Position numbers and translations under genes: made by a program
In this document: piece by piece, positions 1 to 11,045 of the stretch
Layout: each line of letters opens with the position of its first letter
How positions within the stretch are numbered: position 1 is the stretch's first letter
Notes under the pieces: model-generated
Seen by the model: the letters and a program-made list of their open reading frames with translations, nothing else
What the model was told of the DNA's origin: nothing
Databases searched by the model: none
DNA from: Hippasteria phrygiana
Taxonomy: Eukaryota; Echinodermata; Asteroidea; Valvatida; Goniasteridae
Reading direction: 5' to 3'
DNA length: 64,000 nt
NCBI GenBank assembly: GCA_037893225.1
Contig: JAZGUH010000025.1
Coordinates: 434,001-498,000 of the forward strand

Positions 1-221
1 CTCCAATTTTTGTGTACTGAATTATTTTACGAAATACCTTACTAGACTGTAAGTTAATAGTAGTCTCAATCATCTTGTAAAATGATGGCACCAGGTGTGC
101 TGTCGTCAAGAAAAGTGGAAATGTATATCGTTTTCCAACGATTTCCAGCTGGAAACGACCACACTGAATGCTACTGTCTTATTCCCAGTACAAATGTACA
201 AGGCACAAGTACGTGTAGCTA
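1..221. other. Left flank of the large inverted-repeat element
   Basis: No gene or repeat is supported here. The stretch precedes the TA dinucleotide at 220-221 that borders the 11.9-kb element. It probably belongs to a host-gene intron, because in-frame host exons begin just beyond the other end of that element. Confidence 0.4.
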
Positions 222-1752
222 CAGTACATTGCAATTGAAAGTTAACCTTACAATGGGAAAATCTTTTCACATTTTTTCTCATTTTGGGGAATTCATTTTC
301 ATTTCACAAAATGTGAAAAGTTTTCCCAAAAGTGTGAAAAATGTTCACACTCTTTTCACAAAATGGGAAAATATTTTCACCCTCTTTTCACAAAAGTGAG
401 AAAACTTTTCACACTCTTTTTCACAAAATGGGAAAATATTTTCACATCCTTTTCACAAAATGGGGAAATATTTTCACTCTTTTTTCACAAAAGTGTGAAA
501 AATTTTCACACTTTTTTCACAAAATGGGAAAATAATTTGCATTGGCCCCTTCCCTTTTCTTTTTTTGCGAAAATAATTTTCCCACTTGAATTAGCCCCTC
601 CCCTTTTCTCACTTTTGCGAAAACTGTTCTCATCTTTGTGAAATGGGAAAATTACGTGTACATGTGCATGTGCATGTACGTAAATGTACAATTTGTTCTC
701 GATGCTTTCACAAAACACGTTTGATTATCTCTCAATAAGGAAAGCAGAGGATCGTAAATCTCAAACAGAAGTATAATCTTTCATTGTTTGCTGATTTGAA
801 GGAGAGTGCTAACATTAGTTAGAGAAAGACGGCATTTAATTTTAAAGGCAGTCCATTTGAACGCGAACTCGTTTTGTTTACTACATTGTGATTGTACCTC
901 GTCATTAACAAACAATCAAGATCGCATGAAGATTTTCTTTGGCAAAACTTTGAACCTGTAGCGCTGTGTGGCCTCATACGTGAACGGACGGTGCATCAGA
1001 CCCCAGGCCCAGCGGTGACAATCGTCCCGATCGCGGTGGCATAGTACGGGCGGTACACGGTCACCGCGAGGCCCCATCTTTACGGACGGTGCATCAGGCC
1101 CCAGGGCCCGGGGGTGATCGTCCCGATCGCGGTGCCGGTGGCATACGGGGCCGCCGGGGCGGGCCGGCGATAGTCACCGCACGTCGATTCAACACGTACA
1201 CGCCATTGCTAAACCGTGTACACCGTGTTTTTTTTTTATGAAAACAATTCTATTGCAAAATAAATTTGAACAATTTTTTAAAAGGTATATTTCTATTTAC
1301 AAAATATAATTTTTCTATGTTCAAAATACATCGATATAAAAAAAGAAGAAGCTTTTTATGGAGTATTTCTTGTCAACCTAAGGGAAATTCTCAAATTTGA
1401 TGGCGTCGTACGTGGAGATTTATGTTGGTTACATGACAACCAAACCTAGAGTATATTGCAAACTCATATTAAAATTTGAGGATTTGATACTGTTAAAATG
1501 GAGTTCCAAATAATTGTAATAATGCCCGAGTTGACTCGGGTACGAGTTGACCCATTACCGACAAATCCTATCGCCTGATGTGGGACAACCAAAATCAGGC
1601 GGCACGGGCTACCAATGGAGAAAGGAAGGGCTACCGTTTCTTGTCCGTGGCCAATTTCAATTTTTTCAAAATCGGGCTCTTATGATCATTTAGGAAGGGG
1701 TATGAAACACATAATAAATTCATGTATTGTTTCTGATTTTGTCCAAAACTAA
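222..1752 (+). repeat. Left inverted arm of the large element
   Basis: Reverse complement of 10255-12151. Shared landmarks in order are the CAGTACATTGC terminus, gtgaaaa-rich subterminal DNA, gcagtccatttgaac near 846, a GC-rich block with two copies of acggacggtgcatcag (near 985 and 1080), an AT-rich block with atcgatgtatttcgaa-like sequence near 1320-1330, and gacaaatcctatcgcc near 1560. Homology fades near 1752, after the segment tctgattttgtccaaaac. Confidence 0.8.
300..640 (+). repeat. Subterminal gtgaaaa/ttttcac minisatellite
   Basis: Roughly 30-bp units built from ttttcacaaaatgggaaaa and attttcacactctttt repeat about six to eight times with small changes. They lie just inside the terminus. 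The same motif, less regular, lies at the same place in the right arm (11940-12110) and in the copy at 29290-29430. Repeats at this position are often transposase-binding sites; that role is inferred. Apparent overlapping reading frames here are a by-product of the repeat. Confidence 0.7.
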
Positions 1753-2239
1753 CATGAATGCGAAAACCAGAAGTCAGTTGAACTCCGAGGCCGCGCCGAG
1801 GAGGATGCACATCACGATTGGGCCTGGCCGGCAGCGCGGCCCATGCCCAGCATGACGTATTAAAGAGAATTTTTCAAGAAGTACGTACAACGATTTGATT
1901 TACACATTGCACCGGGCACGTGGAAGCAGCGTATTTTGTTGAAGTCTATATACGTATACATATACATATGCATGCAGCGGGCCTAGGCAAACTAAATTCT
2001 CACTACGTACAAATGTACGTTCCATAGACATATTCTAGTCCGTGATGAACTAGTGTATTTTGTGTGTGTGGACTGGTGCTTGAATAGAACGAAATATGGT
2101 AAATTGAAGACTAAATGTGAAGTCTATATTGCCAAACAGCTGTTTCCGAATTCGGCAAGAACGAACATGTGCTATAAAGTAGGGGGGGGGGGGGGGGGGC
2201 CTACATGTATTCCTGTCAAACTGGATGGAGATTTCATCG
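1753..2239. other. Unassigned interior sequence of the large element
   Basis: No coding sequence is supported. It holds a short GC-rich patch (about 1790-1850), a tatacgtatacatatacatatgcatgc run near 1950-1975 and a run of about 18 G near 2181-2199. Confidence 0.35.
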
Positions 2240-2654
2240 GTAAGAAATATATCTTTGTAGTTGAAATTTTCTCCCCAAAATCACGGAAGCTGCACGGTAG
2301 TGATTTTTTTCATCAATGTTAACAAAATTATCGCTCTCGTAATTTTTTTTGAGACCCATTTTGGAGCTTTCTGGAGCGGAATTTCGCTGACGATGTTCTA
2401 TCTGCTGCTGCATGGACAGCCGGCTAAAACAGCAAGGCATGCTGACGCGACGTGACTGACAAGCTCGCACATTTCTTCGCACCGTTTTCGCAAGTTTTTC
2501 GCAAATTGTTCGCACCATTTCCGCAAAGTTTTTGCTGCGAAATCGCGGTGTGAAAAGTTGCGTGCAAAATGCGAAATGCGAATGCGAATGCGAATTCTTT
2601 TCGCAAATTTTCCCATGCCAATTCGCAGAGTTAAGTTTCAATTGCAACGTACTG
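2240..2654 (-). repeat. gcgaaa-type terminal arm of a related element
   Basis: Read on the minus strand from 2654, the terminus is CAGTACGTTGCAATTGAAAC followed by ttaactctgcgaattgg and a field of gcgaaaa motifs. TA lies outside at 2655-2656. It matches 23949-24346 over its whole length in inverted orientation. The first 20 bases are nearly those of the 222 and 12151 ends, but the inner part uses gcgaaa where those use gtgaaa. It may be the second end of a shorter 222-2654 element, or an independent insertion. Confidence 0.7.
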
Positions 2655-2656
2655 TA

Positions 2657-3341
2657 CGTGTAGCGAACTGCGTCTTGAGAAAAGATTAAAACACATGCCG
2701 CGCATCCATTGTACATTGTGCAATGTCATGTCGTCTTCACAAAATATACTACACGATCGGTGCTAATTTAATAAACATTTATCCATTGGCGTCAAACATT
2801 ATTGGTAGAACATGGCCCTCTCTTCGCAATTCAAATTATCATGGCTGGTTTCTGAAAATCTAAAAGAAATACTTGACGTATTGTATACAAATTTGCCATG
2901 AATATCCTGTGAATTTCATATTTCATGAACCTGAATAAGAACAGAGCCTGCAATCAATCCAACACTCCAAATTCAGCATCAATCGTTCGTTTTGGATGTA
3001 CATGTACTCCATTCTTTTTTAAACAAGCATATTTGTACAAATTTACAAAACGTCAGCATGACGATGTATGCTATTAAGGGTTAGCATGCAAGCTCATGTA
3101 CCAGCGAAGTTGAGTGGTCATCAGATTGGTCTATAATGTGGCTAGATACTGCCAAATATCAATAAATAATTTTCAAAACAAGCATCAAAGAGAATCCACA
3201 TAAGTTATGTAGGCGAGGCTTGAGAACCAGCAGCATGTCGTTCATGCATATTTGGAAAATGAGTTTTCCCAAAATTGTATTTGTTACATCACATAAAAGA
3301 AAAATTACAGGAAATTACAATTTACCTGTGAGGCTGGCCGC
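2657..3341. other. Gene-free AT-rich interval
   Basis: Nothing beyond AT-rich sequence and short acatgta runs is seen. It lies downstream (on the minus strand) of the last exon of the transposase-like gene and may be its 3' flank. Confidence 0.35.
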
Positions 3342-3661
3342 TTACTTAGTACCTTCATATGAGCGTGCAACAGAATACAGATTATGCTGCTTGGCAATTA
3401 ACGCCTGCCTCTGAGGAATATTCTGAACAGAAGAATACATTCTCTCAAGCCTATTTACATATGGGTGGATACTCTCTGATGCTTGCTCTGTGTACATGCC
3501 TGTCGATAGCAGTCGTCTAGCTTGGCGTGGTACTTCTACAGTTAGAAGATGGAATTTCCCTTTGAGGTTTTCGTTTGGAAAGTTTACGAGAAACCAACAC
3601 CCAAAGCTACAACAGCGAAGTACTAGTAGTTCTACCTCATGCTTACACAAGGGGCGATTTG
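3342..3661 (-). pseudogene. Last exon of the transposase-like gene
   Basis: The exon opens after an acceptor (cacatacag on the minus strand) and supplies two bases to complete the codon left by the donor at 4661, so the join is in phase. It reads CKHEVELLVLRC, NFPNENLKGKFHLLTVEV, then TEQASESIHPYVNRLER and NIPQRQALIAKQHNL, and ends at a TAA at 3344-3342. In the remembered family this is the carboxy-terminal region, where an E-S-x-H motif is followed by an N-x-L/x-R-M block. It is fully open. Confidence 0.65.
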
Positions 3662-4660
3662 CTGTATGTGTAACCCGGAAAAGTGACTCGCAATAAATAA
3701 ATAAAGAAAAACCTAGAAAAAGAAAAGTCTTAACTGTGGGGGCTCGCTTGCAACAAAAAAAATAACTTAACAGGGGTCTTTCAGGGAGGAATCGCGAGAC
3801 AATCCCAAGAATAGAGACAACAAAAACAGTTTCAGATTTCCACAACAAAAAAAATAAAAATTTATTTCATGGGAGAATTCTCAAAAGATGATTACAGATC
3901 AACCGTGTGAAGAACAAAAAAATATTTCAAACCAATACAGAATTTGATCTGCAATATCAAAACTGTGTATCAAGGGTAAAAAGAAAGTTATTGACGAGAT
4001 GACTAGCCTTTGAAACCCAAAAGCAAATTGACCAAGACCGAACAAACCAAAACCTTAAGAATTCAAAACAGTTTCACAGTCAGCCAAAATAAAAGTAACT
4101 ATGAACCTTTGGAGACAAACCAACCAAGTAACCGAAACAAGACCAATTTAAAACCAAAACTTAAGAGATAATTTAAGCCATAACTTAAAAAAAGGGAACT
4201 TAACTTAAAACTGGAACTTAAAAACCAATTTCGAACCAAAACCTAAAAAAAACAATTTAAAACCAAGCCTTAAAAAAAAACCAACAACAGTGTTCAAGGA
4301 AAATCACAAATCAAAAACACTCAAGCTTAAACAACCAAGTCTACAGCAGACCAAAGTTTTTAAGGCAGAAATAACTTAGATGGGAGCAAAGAAAATGTGA
4401 TGTGCTCACTCCACTGCCGGTCTGCAAACTGAAAAAGCATTGTCTTGGGGCAAGTCGCATGGGCCAAACATTTGCATAGTGTCATGGGGTTGCCTGACTA
4501 AAAACAAAGGGGCAAGGCTCAACTCTACAAGAATGATGCAAGATTTAGGGGTGTCACTCCTATTAAAGAAAGAGCATGTAAAATTTACACTGTCACATAT
4601 GCAAGCTATAACATGATCTAAATTTATTAAGAAGACATGTCACTTTAACCCTCAACTTAC

Positions 4661-5840
4661 ATGAACTGAAAGATATGCCAAGAATAGTTAGTGGCTTAAA
4701 AATGCGACCAAATTTGTGGATGTTCTTAAGCTTGAAGACCTTGTTGATGTCTGATCCCACAAACGCACCACTGTGGTATGCGGCTCTTTTGGGTTTTAGT
4801 TCATTTATCACTGCATCAAACCACTGTTTGAATGGCCCCTTCACCTTACATGTACATGTGGCTTTTTGTACTTCAAGTTGTAATTTACCAATAGCGGCAA
4901 CTTCCTTCTCTGTGATTTTAATCCTGCCCTCTATTTCCTTAATATCCCTCCTAAGTTCGGCAACTTGTTTTCTAGAATCTCTTGCCAGTTTGGTAGTACA
5001 AACTAATTTATTGTTTACTCGCTCAAAGTGATCTGGGTTGCCTTCTATGACTGCCTCTATTGTTTGCTCTCTTTGCCACTTCTCTGCCTCCTGAATTCGC
5101 TTTTGCTCGTGTAACCTATTTTTATCCTCATCCAGTGCCTCTTTCCTTGAAAATAGATCTCTCACTTCGTCACAGAAGACAACCCCAGAATCTCTGACCT
5201 CTTCATCCAGCTCCTTTGCCTCTTTTTCTACAATATCAATTATTTGTTTTCCCAAACCTAGGCTTATGTGTAGTGGCGTTGTACTTACACAATCCAAAAC
5301 CTTCCACTTCCCGCACATTTTTGGGTTATATATATACAATTTAAAAACGTTGGTGCGTCTTTGGTTATTCTCCCAGCGTCAACGAAATCCTCGCTTTGCT
5401 GGTGACACTCTTCTAGAGTTCTGAGGGGGGCTTGAACTCCGTCATTCCCTTCAAGTTGTCTGTACTTTGGAAGTATGTGAAGGGCATGAGAAGTTCCTTT
5501 TTCCAGATCCTGGAGAGTCGTTTTGCAATGAAGGCAATAGTATTTTCCATTTGGGCCTGTTAATCCTAACAGCTTTGCCAGCCACTCACAATCGCCACCG
5601 TAGGTCAACTGGCACAAACGGAAAACACTATTACATGTACCTTAATTGCAAGCAGACTTGTCTTCATCTGGTTTGGCATCTGGTGTTTGCGATGACCCAT
5701 CTTCACTTGTCTGCTTCAGTGATGAGCCTTGGTGAGCCAAGAAGTCACTGCACTCTTTGCTGACGGTAGTGTTGCTGTCATCAAGGGGTTGTATAGGGTT
5801 CCAGGAAATTTCTGCACTAAACAACGTGACTCGAAATAAA
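4661..5840 (-). pseudogene. Central exon: CxxC segment, PLHISLG motif and coiled coil
   Basis: The first part (to about 5335) reads an acidic Ser/Thr-rich stretch, an in-frame TAA at 5644-5642, then GGDCEWLAKLLGLTGPNGK followed by YYCLHCKTTLQDLEKG and LRTLEECHQQSEDFVDAG. Within a tatatata run near 5330 the frame shifts, and the second part continues with TTPLHISLGLGKQIIDIV. A roughly 110-residue Glu/Lys/Arg-rich helical region follows (SRKEALDEDKNRLHEQ, then RKQVAELRRDIKEIEGR), then KAAYHSGAFVGSD-like sequence (AYHSGAFVGSDINKVFK). It ends at a donor GTAAGT after 4661. The CxxC pair may bind metal; that is inferred. Confidence 0.6.
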
Positions 5841-6207
5841 AATATCACGAAGCAATGATTTTACAATACATGTAAATGTATTATATTTTAAAAATGTGAA
5901 GAAAAAAAATGCTCCTAAAAATTAAGATTAATGGTTTGGGTTTGCAAGAATAAATCTAAGATTTGGCAAGTCAGAGTCTTTCATTCATTAATTTGTTCAT
6001 TTATCACGATCACAAATTTGTGATGACTTGACGAGTTGCGCCCACAGCGCGCAGTCCATGTCAAGAAATAGATCACATAGTCAAGTTTCCAACTTGATAG
6101 ATGTTGATAAGCACAACAGTTGATCACAAAATGTAATACCAGTACAAAATAAAACGGAAATAAAAAAAAATTAAAAATGTGACAGCGCAGTATAGAATGA
6201 AGCCTAC

Positions 6208-6345
6208 CTGGTTTAATGGGGGTTATCATCACGACACTTCGGTGGGTACAATGGGTCTGGTGCCATCAGTAAGAAGTCCTCAATGTAGTCTGCAACTTCT
6301 TTCAGAGCGTGGAACACCGGCTGGAATGCAGTCTCAATATTGAAC
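6208..6345 (-). pseudogene. Exon of the transposase-like gene
   Basis: Bounded by tttttctgtag on the acceptor side and by cag followed by GTAGGC on the donor side (minus strand). It continues the codon left open by the exon at 6927-6814. It reads FNIETAFQPVFHALKEV, ADYIEDFLLMAPDPLYPPK and CRDDNPH, then meets an in-frame TAA at about 6223-6221, just before the donor. It leaves two bases over at its end, which do not fit the apparent frame of the next exon, so another small exon or an indel may be missing. Confidence 0.5.
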
Positions 6346-6813
6346 CTACAGAAAAAAGAAAGAATTTGGGGCATTCCGAGTAACATCGTGCTCCACCATG
6401 TAGACCTATTCGAAAGCAAGTTGATATGAATGAGCATGCATTATTCACTGTGGATCGCAGTGAAAAGAAAGCATCTAAAATCCTCGCAATAAACCCTGTA
6501 ACGGTAATTTGCCCCATCAAAAACATGGCACATATAACCGTGAAACGGTTTATTAAAATATCTTTACACTTGAAAAGTCACAATAAGATTTTGAAAAATG
6601 TTTTCTGGTCAGACTGTCGCAATGTTCTTCGATAAACTTATCACCTAACGTACTGTGACAAAACTGTCTATAGCGCCCTCTGTAGGTAGCGCACAGTTGT
6701 TGGAAAGTAGCGAATTGTTTATCAACTTTTCTACTTTCTTTGAATTTTCAAGAACATATTGACGACAAATAGAATGGAGCCGAAGGTCTTTTGTATAATT
6801 TAAACATACATAC

Positions 6814-6927
6814 CTGTCATCTGGGCATCCCTCGAAAAACCCAAGGAGCTTTGAAGATTTAACCGAGTGTTGCTTGCTGCTGTTCAGGATCTGCAACAGC
6901 AACTTGGTGGAAGATCCTCCCTTATCA
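6814..6927 (-). pseudogene. DKGG exon of the transposase-like gene
   Basis: A 114-base exon between ttacttttccag and a GTATGT donor on the minus strand. It reads DKGGSSTKLLLQILNSSK, then KSSKLLGFFEGCPDDR. A DKGG-x-TK motif followed by an aliphatic strand and a G-x-x-E/F-E-G strand is the feature that most strongly recalls the remembered metazoan family; the first Asp could be catalytic (inference). No stop or frameshift lies inside it. Confidence 0.6.
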
Positions 6928-7539
6928 CTGGAAAAGTAAATAATTCCATGAGTTGAGGTCGAACAGTAGGTAATGTCAGAAAGACCGAATGATTTTAAGA
7001 AGAAATTCAATTTAGGCCCAATATGGCAAAGGTTTTTATATATTTGCTGAAAAAAATGAATGGCCATCTTAATCTAGCTAAAAATATGTTCATTCCATAG
7101 GTTACAAATAATTGTGGACAGCAACATTTTAATTATGAAAATGTTACTCGTATGGAGAACTTTCCCCGTTATTCGCGCAAAAAATCCTCTGCACATACAC
7201 ATGTACGTACAGTGGACAGCGTGCATTGCATACAGCGCACAATGCATACGTGTGGGTGGACTCTACCATTTTATGTTATGGGGAAATACAACTTCAATTC
7301 ACTATTAAATAGTGTTTTTTTTTTTTTTCTTTTGGAAATCTGTCAAATGTAAAAGTATCTTTGTCATAATGTAAGACACATTAAATTGGCCTTGGATCCT
7401 ATGAACTGTAAAAAAAATGAACTATTACATGTATTACTATTACACAACAGAGTAAATACTGCATAAAGAATATGGTCCTTTCAGAAGTTTTTTTAAATTC
7501 AATTTCTTCTGTGTATGAAATACCACATTAATGTATTAC

Positions 7540-8820
7540 ATTGTATGTCGGAACTAAACAAAAGTTAATGAATTACTGTTTCAACGTACTCGGAAGGAGC
7601 TCTGCGTTGGCCCAAACCTACAGTTCGCCAACCCCTTTAGTCATGTGGTATGATCCCACGTGGGTCATTGACAAGTGTGGTTCTGGTCCCGTTCTAAACC
7701 TATACACAATGTGCATCGCGCTATAGTTTACTGCACAGTCCGTACACCAGACTATGAATAAGCCGGCACCGAGCTAGTCGAAACGCGATTCGTGATTTGA
7801 TGTGAAAAGAGCCCATTTTTCGTATCCATACAATCAAAACGGCTTTTACATGGATTGAACGCTAATTATATCTAGTTTCTGAACCCGTCCGAGGTTATTC
7901 TGTACGACCTTCACAGCGAGCTTGCCATTTGATTCAGTGGCCGACCCCGCTGAAAAATAGCCAAAATGTGACTTAACCTCCATAGGAATCGTCGGAATTT
8001 AGTTGTTAGACATGTTTTTCAACAAAAAAGAGCCCTTCGTTCTCCAACCAGAATTATAGGGTAACTATATTCATTGGAAAGAGGGATAATTATACTTTCG
8101 AATGCCGGGCGAGGTAACACATTTCACAAAGGCACTTTCCGTACATGGTGGAAAGTTTGCTTAGAGTGCTCAATTGTAGTGTGAATTCCCCGTGTTAAAT
8201 ACTGCTCAGTGAAGGTCAGTGAGCAAATGCGCGCTAGTTTTCCATATGTAACATGTAATGTTACTGCTGCATAAGTGCCAAAAAAATATCTGCTTTGTAA
8301 AGCCTATTTTTATATATAATAAAGTTAAAATAATTTCAAACTGAATCCATGCACTTGCTCAATGAATAAAAGAGACTTTTTAAATACTAATGTTACATAG
8401 CCTACCTTGAGTAGGCAGATTCATGAAAATTTGAAGTTGTTTCAATTCTTTTAAATATTATATCACTGAAATCAGTAATAAATTAGAAATACAATTAGAG
8501 TCAATTGTAGTAATGATATAACCCTATTAAGGATTTTTGTTGATTTAATTTTTTGGTCATTTTGGAGGACAATTTGTTAAAAGTTGTGACCATATTGCTA
8601 AATTGCTAATTTTTTTTATTGAAAATTTTAGCCTAATTTATTTCTTATAAATTTGTTATAAATATACAAATACTTTTATGAGTCCTTTAAAATAGTAACA
8701 ATTTACAAACTCCAATTATTATTAAAATTAAATGATCAAAACAAAACAAATTAAAGCCAGTCGCAGCACTGACAGAAAATTGGCCATTGCAAATAGCGCC
8801 GCCAATGCCGGTTCGTGTGA
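7540..8820. other. Intron of the transposase-like gene with a dispersed repeat
   Basis: No coding exon is seen between the DKGG exon and the 5' exon. About 7920-8255 is a dispersed repeat whose inverted copy lies at 63655-64000. The rest is AT-rich. Confidence 0.4.
7920..8255 (+). repeat. Dispersed repeat (inverted partner at 63655-64000)
   Basis: The segment matches the last about 345 bases of the window in reverse complement. Shared blocks include ccagaattatagggtaact, ctttccaatgaatata-like sequence and gctcagtgaaggtcagtgag. The copy at the window edge continues outside, so its full length is unknown. Confidence 0.65.
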
Positions 8821-8830
8821 ATCTACCTAC

Positions 8831-9600
8831 CTTGAGGGATATTTGAGGGTTGGTGAAGTTCCCCTGCCTCTCTGCTTTCTGTTGCCATGCGTTGGACAAC
8901 ATCTGCAACATCGGTCACCCTGATGAAGGAGCAGGTGGCATTGTAGTGTTCATTATGGAATGAACCGCATTCATACTCGAATTAAATGTCCCGGAGCTCC
9001 TGACGAAGTTGCGCTTCGGAGCCCAGAACATCGAAACCCTCAGCACGAAACACCTTCAACAGACGGAACATGTTGAATGGTACAACAGATTTTATATGTT
9101 GCACAGCACTTCTAGAAAATTTACCGAACACCTTGAATCCGGCCGATTTCATCATATCCATGTACTGGGCTTTGTTGCGTTTAAGGTGGAATAAACACTG
9201 ACTGCTAACATCGCTTGTCGTGGTGAGTGGGGAGGGTGTTCTCGACGAAGTTGGTGTTGTTGACAGGGAAGAATTTGGAGAGCTAGTCAGCTTCTCAACA
9301 AACTCAATAAGTTGACTTCTTTGTCTCTTTCTTCTTGGTGTACATTTTGTACTGCCCGTCTCTGCGTTAGGGATGGTCAGCAATCTCTTTGGACGACCTC
9401 GGGGATTGAGGGCAGTAATCAGGCCATTTTCAGATGCTTTCTGTTTCTTGTTCAGAAGTTTGGTGAAGAGATCCTCCTGGTCTTTGTTCAGTGGCAGATC
9501 GTCGGAAACGGTTACAAGACGTTGAAGTTATACTTGCGATGGATCTGGAGTAATGTTAACTTCTGCTCTGAGTCTGACATCATCATCAGTGTCACTTCAC
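8831..9600 (-). pseudogene. 5' exon block of the transposase-like gene
   Basis: One reading frame runs from about 9600 to a GTAGGT donor next to 8831, broken only by TAA codons at 9530-9528 and 8984-8982. It reads an acidic start (SDTDDDVRLRAEVNITPDP), then LPLNKDQEDLFTKLLNKK, a basic patch (PRGRPKRL; CTPRRKRQRSQ) and a Ser/Thr/Pro-rich linker. These are followed by CLFHLKRNKAQYMDMMKS, NMFRLLKVFRAEGFDVLG, CSFIRVTDVADVVQRMAT and GELHQPSNIPQ. The basic PRGRPKR stretch looks like an AT-hook or nuclear-localisation segment (inference). No convincing start codon is visible. Confidence 0.55.
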
Positions 9601-9699
9601 CACCAACCCTAGCCTCTCCACTCTCAATGTCCTCACCATCCCTCGGGCCTAGGCCTGCCCCGCTATTGGTTTCCTCGACGCTTACGTAAATTGTCGTTT

Positions 9700-10254
9700 C
9701 CCCCTGATTTTACAGTGCCCTACAAACCCCGCTTTACCTTTTAGATGCAACACGGTGATTAAAGGTTTTCCCACTTTTTCTGTAATTTATCACGTCCACG
9801 CACGTTGCACACAGCTTTCTATCTTGTGTATCGTCGCGATCATAATTCATAAAAAAACACGGTGTAATACCGTCTATTAAAATACGTCTCTATTTTGTGA
9901 AATCTTGAGTTTTTTCCCGTTGTACAAACGAAGCATGAACGAGCGGCCATGATGGCTGAAGCGTCCCTGTCTACCACGCATGCGCTTTCGTGCGCTTTCG
10001 TCCGACTGGCAATATATGATCACAAGAGGGCGCTAAATTAGATTTCCCCCGTGTAAGTCTGTGTCACACAGGCGTTCATGTAAACAAATTCAGTCAGCTG
10101 ATAAGGCCCCGAGTTGGGCAGGGGTTAACCCTGTTATCTGATAAGGCTGTTGATCGAGGCATTACTGATGTAAACAAAGTGGCACACTAGAAATGCTGTT
10201 TTCTTTCCGAGTGGGACTATAGGCCCACTCGGAAAGTCTCTAATGAAGCATTTC
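9700..10254. other. Probable 5' flank of the transposase-like gene
   Basis: No coding sequence. It holds a CpG-containing patch (catgcgctttcgtgcgcttt near 9978) directly upstream of the minus-strand gene, where a promoter would be expected. A hairpin, ccgagtgggactataggcccactcgg, lies at about 10207-10232. Confidence 0.35.
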
Positions 10255-10459
10255 CCTAATGGTTTTGGACAAAATCAGAGACAATACATGAATTTATTAT
10301 GTGTTTCATACCCCTACCTAAATGTTCATATGAACCCGATTTTGAAATAATTGGACTTGGCCACGGACAAGAAACGGTAGCCCTTCTTTCTCCATTGGTA
10401 GCCCGTGCCGCCTGATTTTGGTTGTCCCACATCAGGCGATAGGATTTGTCGGTAATGGG

Positions 10460-10595
10460 TCAACTCGTACCCGAGTCAACTCGTACCCGAGTCAACTCGT
10501 ACCCGAGTCAACTCGTACCCGAGTCAACTCGTACCCGAGTCAACTCGTACCCGAGTCAACTCGTACCCGAGTCAACTCGTACCCGAGTCAACTCG
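10460..10595 (+). repeat. 16-bp minisatellite, eight full units
   Basis: The unit tcaactcgtacccgag repeats exactly at 10460, 10476, 10492, 10508, 10524, 10540, 10556 and 10572, with a partial ninth. The left arm carries a single unit at the matching place (about 1533-1552). Each unit contains the dyad actcg-tac-cgagt-like sequence. Open frames through it (repeating VNSYPSQL or VPESTRTR) come from the repeat, not from a gene. Confidence 0.9.
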
Positions 10596-10719
10596 GGCAT
10601 TATTACAATTATTTGGAACTCCATTTTAACAGTCTCAAATACTTATAATTCGTCAAACAATCCACAAGGGAAACTGACTAGGTAAATTTGAATACATTTT
10701 CAAAGTGAACAAAGAAACT

Positions 10720-10792
10720 GGCAGGAGCGGGATTCGAACCTGCGACCTCCAGGTTACCGTACCCGGCGCTCTACCAACTGAGCTATCTTGCC
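10720..10792 (-). repeat. tRNA-like head of SINE (minus-strand unit)
   Basis: Read on the minus strand it starts GGCAAGATAGCTCAGTTGG and has an A box (TAGCTCAGTTGG), a B box (GGTTCGAATCC) and pairing acceptor ends (GGCAAGA with TCCTGCC, one mismatch). The anticodon loop appears to have eight bases and lacks the usual T33, so this is a tRNA-derived SINE promoter, not a working tRNA gene. Confidence 0.75.
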
Positions 10793-11045
10793 CTATGTTG
10801 GCGGTCTCCCAAATTGTCGGTATCTTTGTTCGGGTGGGCGCTAGTCAGAAGTCATAAACCCAGAATGCCGTATAGCCAGGGATCACACCCAATTTACAAC
10901 ATGGGAAGCGACATTGTGGGGATCACTCGATGAGGATACGACTTTTTAACTTATAATTCGTGGCTATACGGCATTCTGGGTTTATGACTTCTGACTAGCG
11001 CCCACCCGAACAAAGATACCGACAATTTGGGAGACCGCCAACATA

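Larger units (their letters stand above)
3342..9600 (-). pseudogene. Intron-containing transposase-like gene of the large element (decayed)
   Basis: At least five exon blocks on the minus strand read in one consistent order: 9600-8831, 6927-6814, 6345-6208, about 5840-4661 and 3661-3342. Several have clean AG acceptors and GT donors. Phases match across 6814/6345 (phase 2) and 4661/3661 (phase 1). Motifs in order are FIRVTDVADVVQRM, DKGGSSTKLLLQ, GGDCEWLAKLLGLTGPNGK with CLHC, TTPLHISLGLG, a long charged coiled-coil stretch, AYHSGAFVGSD and ESIHPYVNRLERMYSS. From memory this order resembles long uncharacterised proteins found in many copies in cnidarian, echinoderm and amphioxus genomes; I cannot name the superfamily. 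Four in-frame TAA codons (9530-9528, 8984-8982, about 6223-6221, 5644-5642) and one frameshift in a TA run near 5330 make it inactive as read. An exon joining 8831 to 6927 was not found, and the 6208 to 5840 join does not match in phase. Confidence 0.6.

Noticed and set aside
82..641. Frames rich in KWENIF and FTLFSQ
   Set aside because: By-product of the subterminal gtgaaaa repeat; no codon bias or conserved motif.
3662..3848. Upstream extension of the last transposase-like exon as coding
   Set aside because: It is open but lacks motifs, and a clean acceptor at 3661 gives the correct phase.
10418..10685. Repetitive protein frames (VNSYPSQL / VPESTRTR)
   Set aside because: Produced by the 16-bp minisatellite inside a transposon arm.
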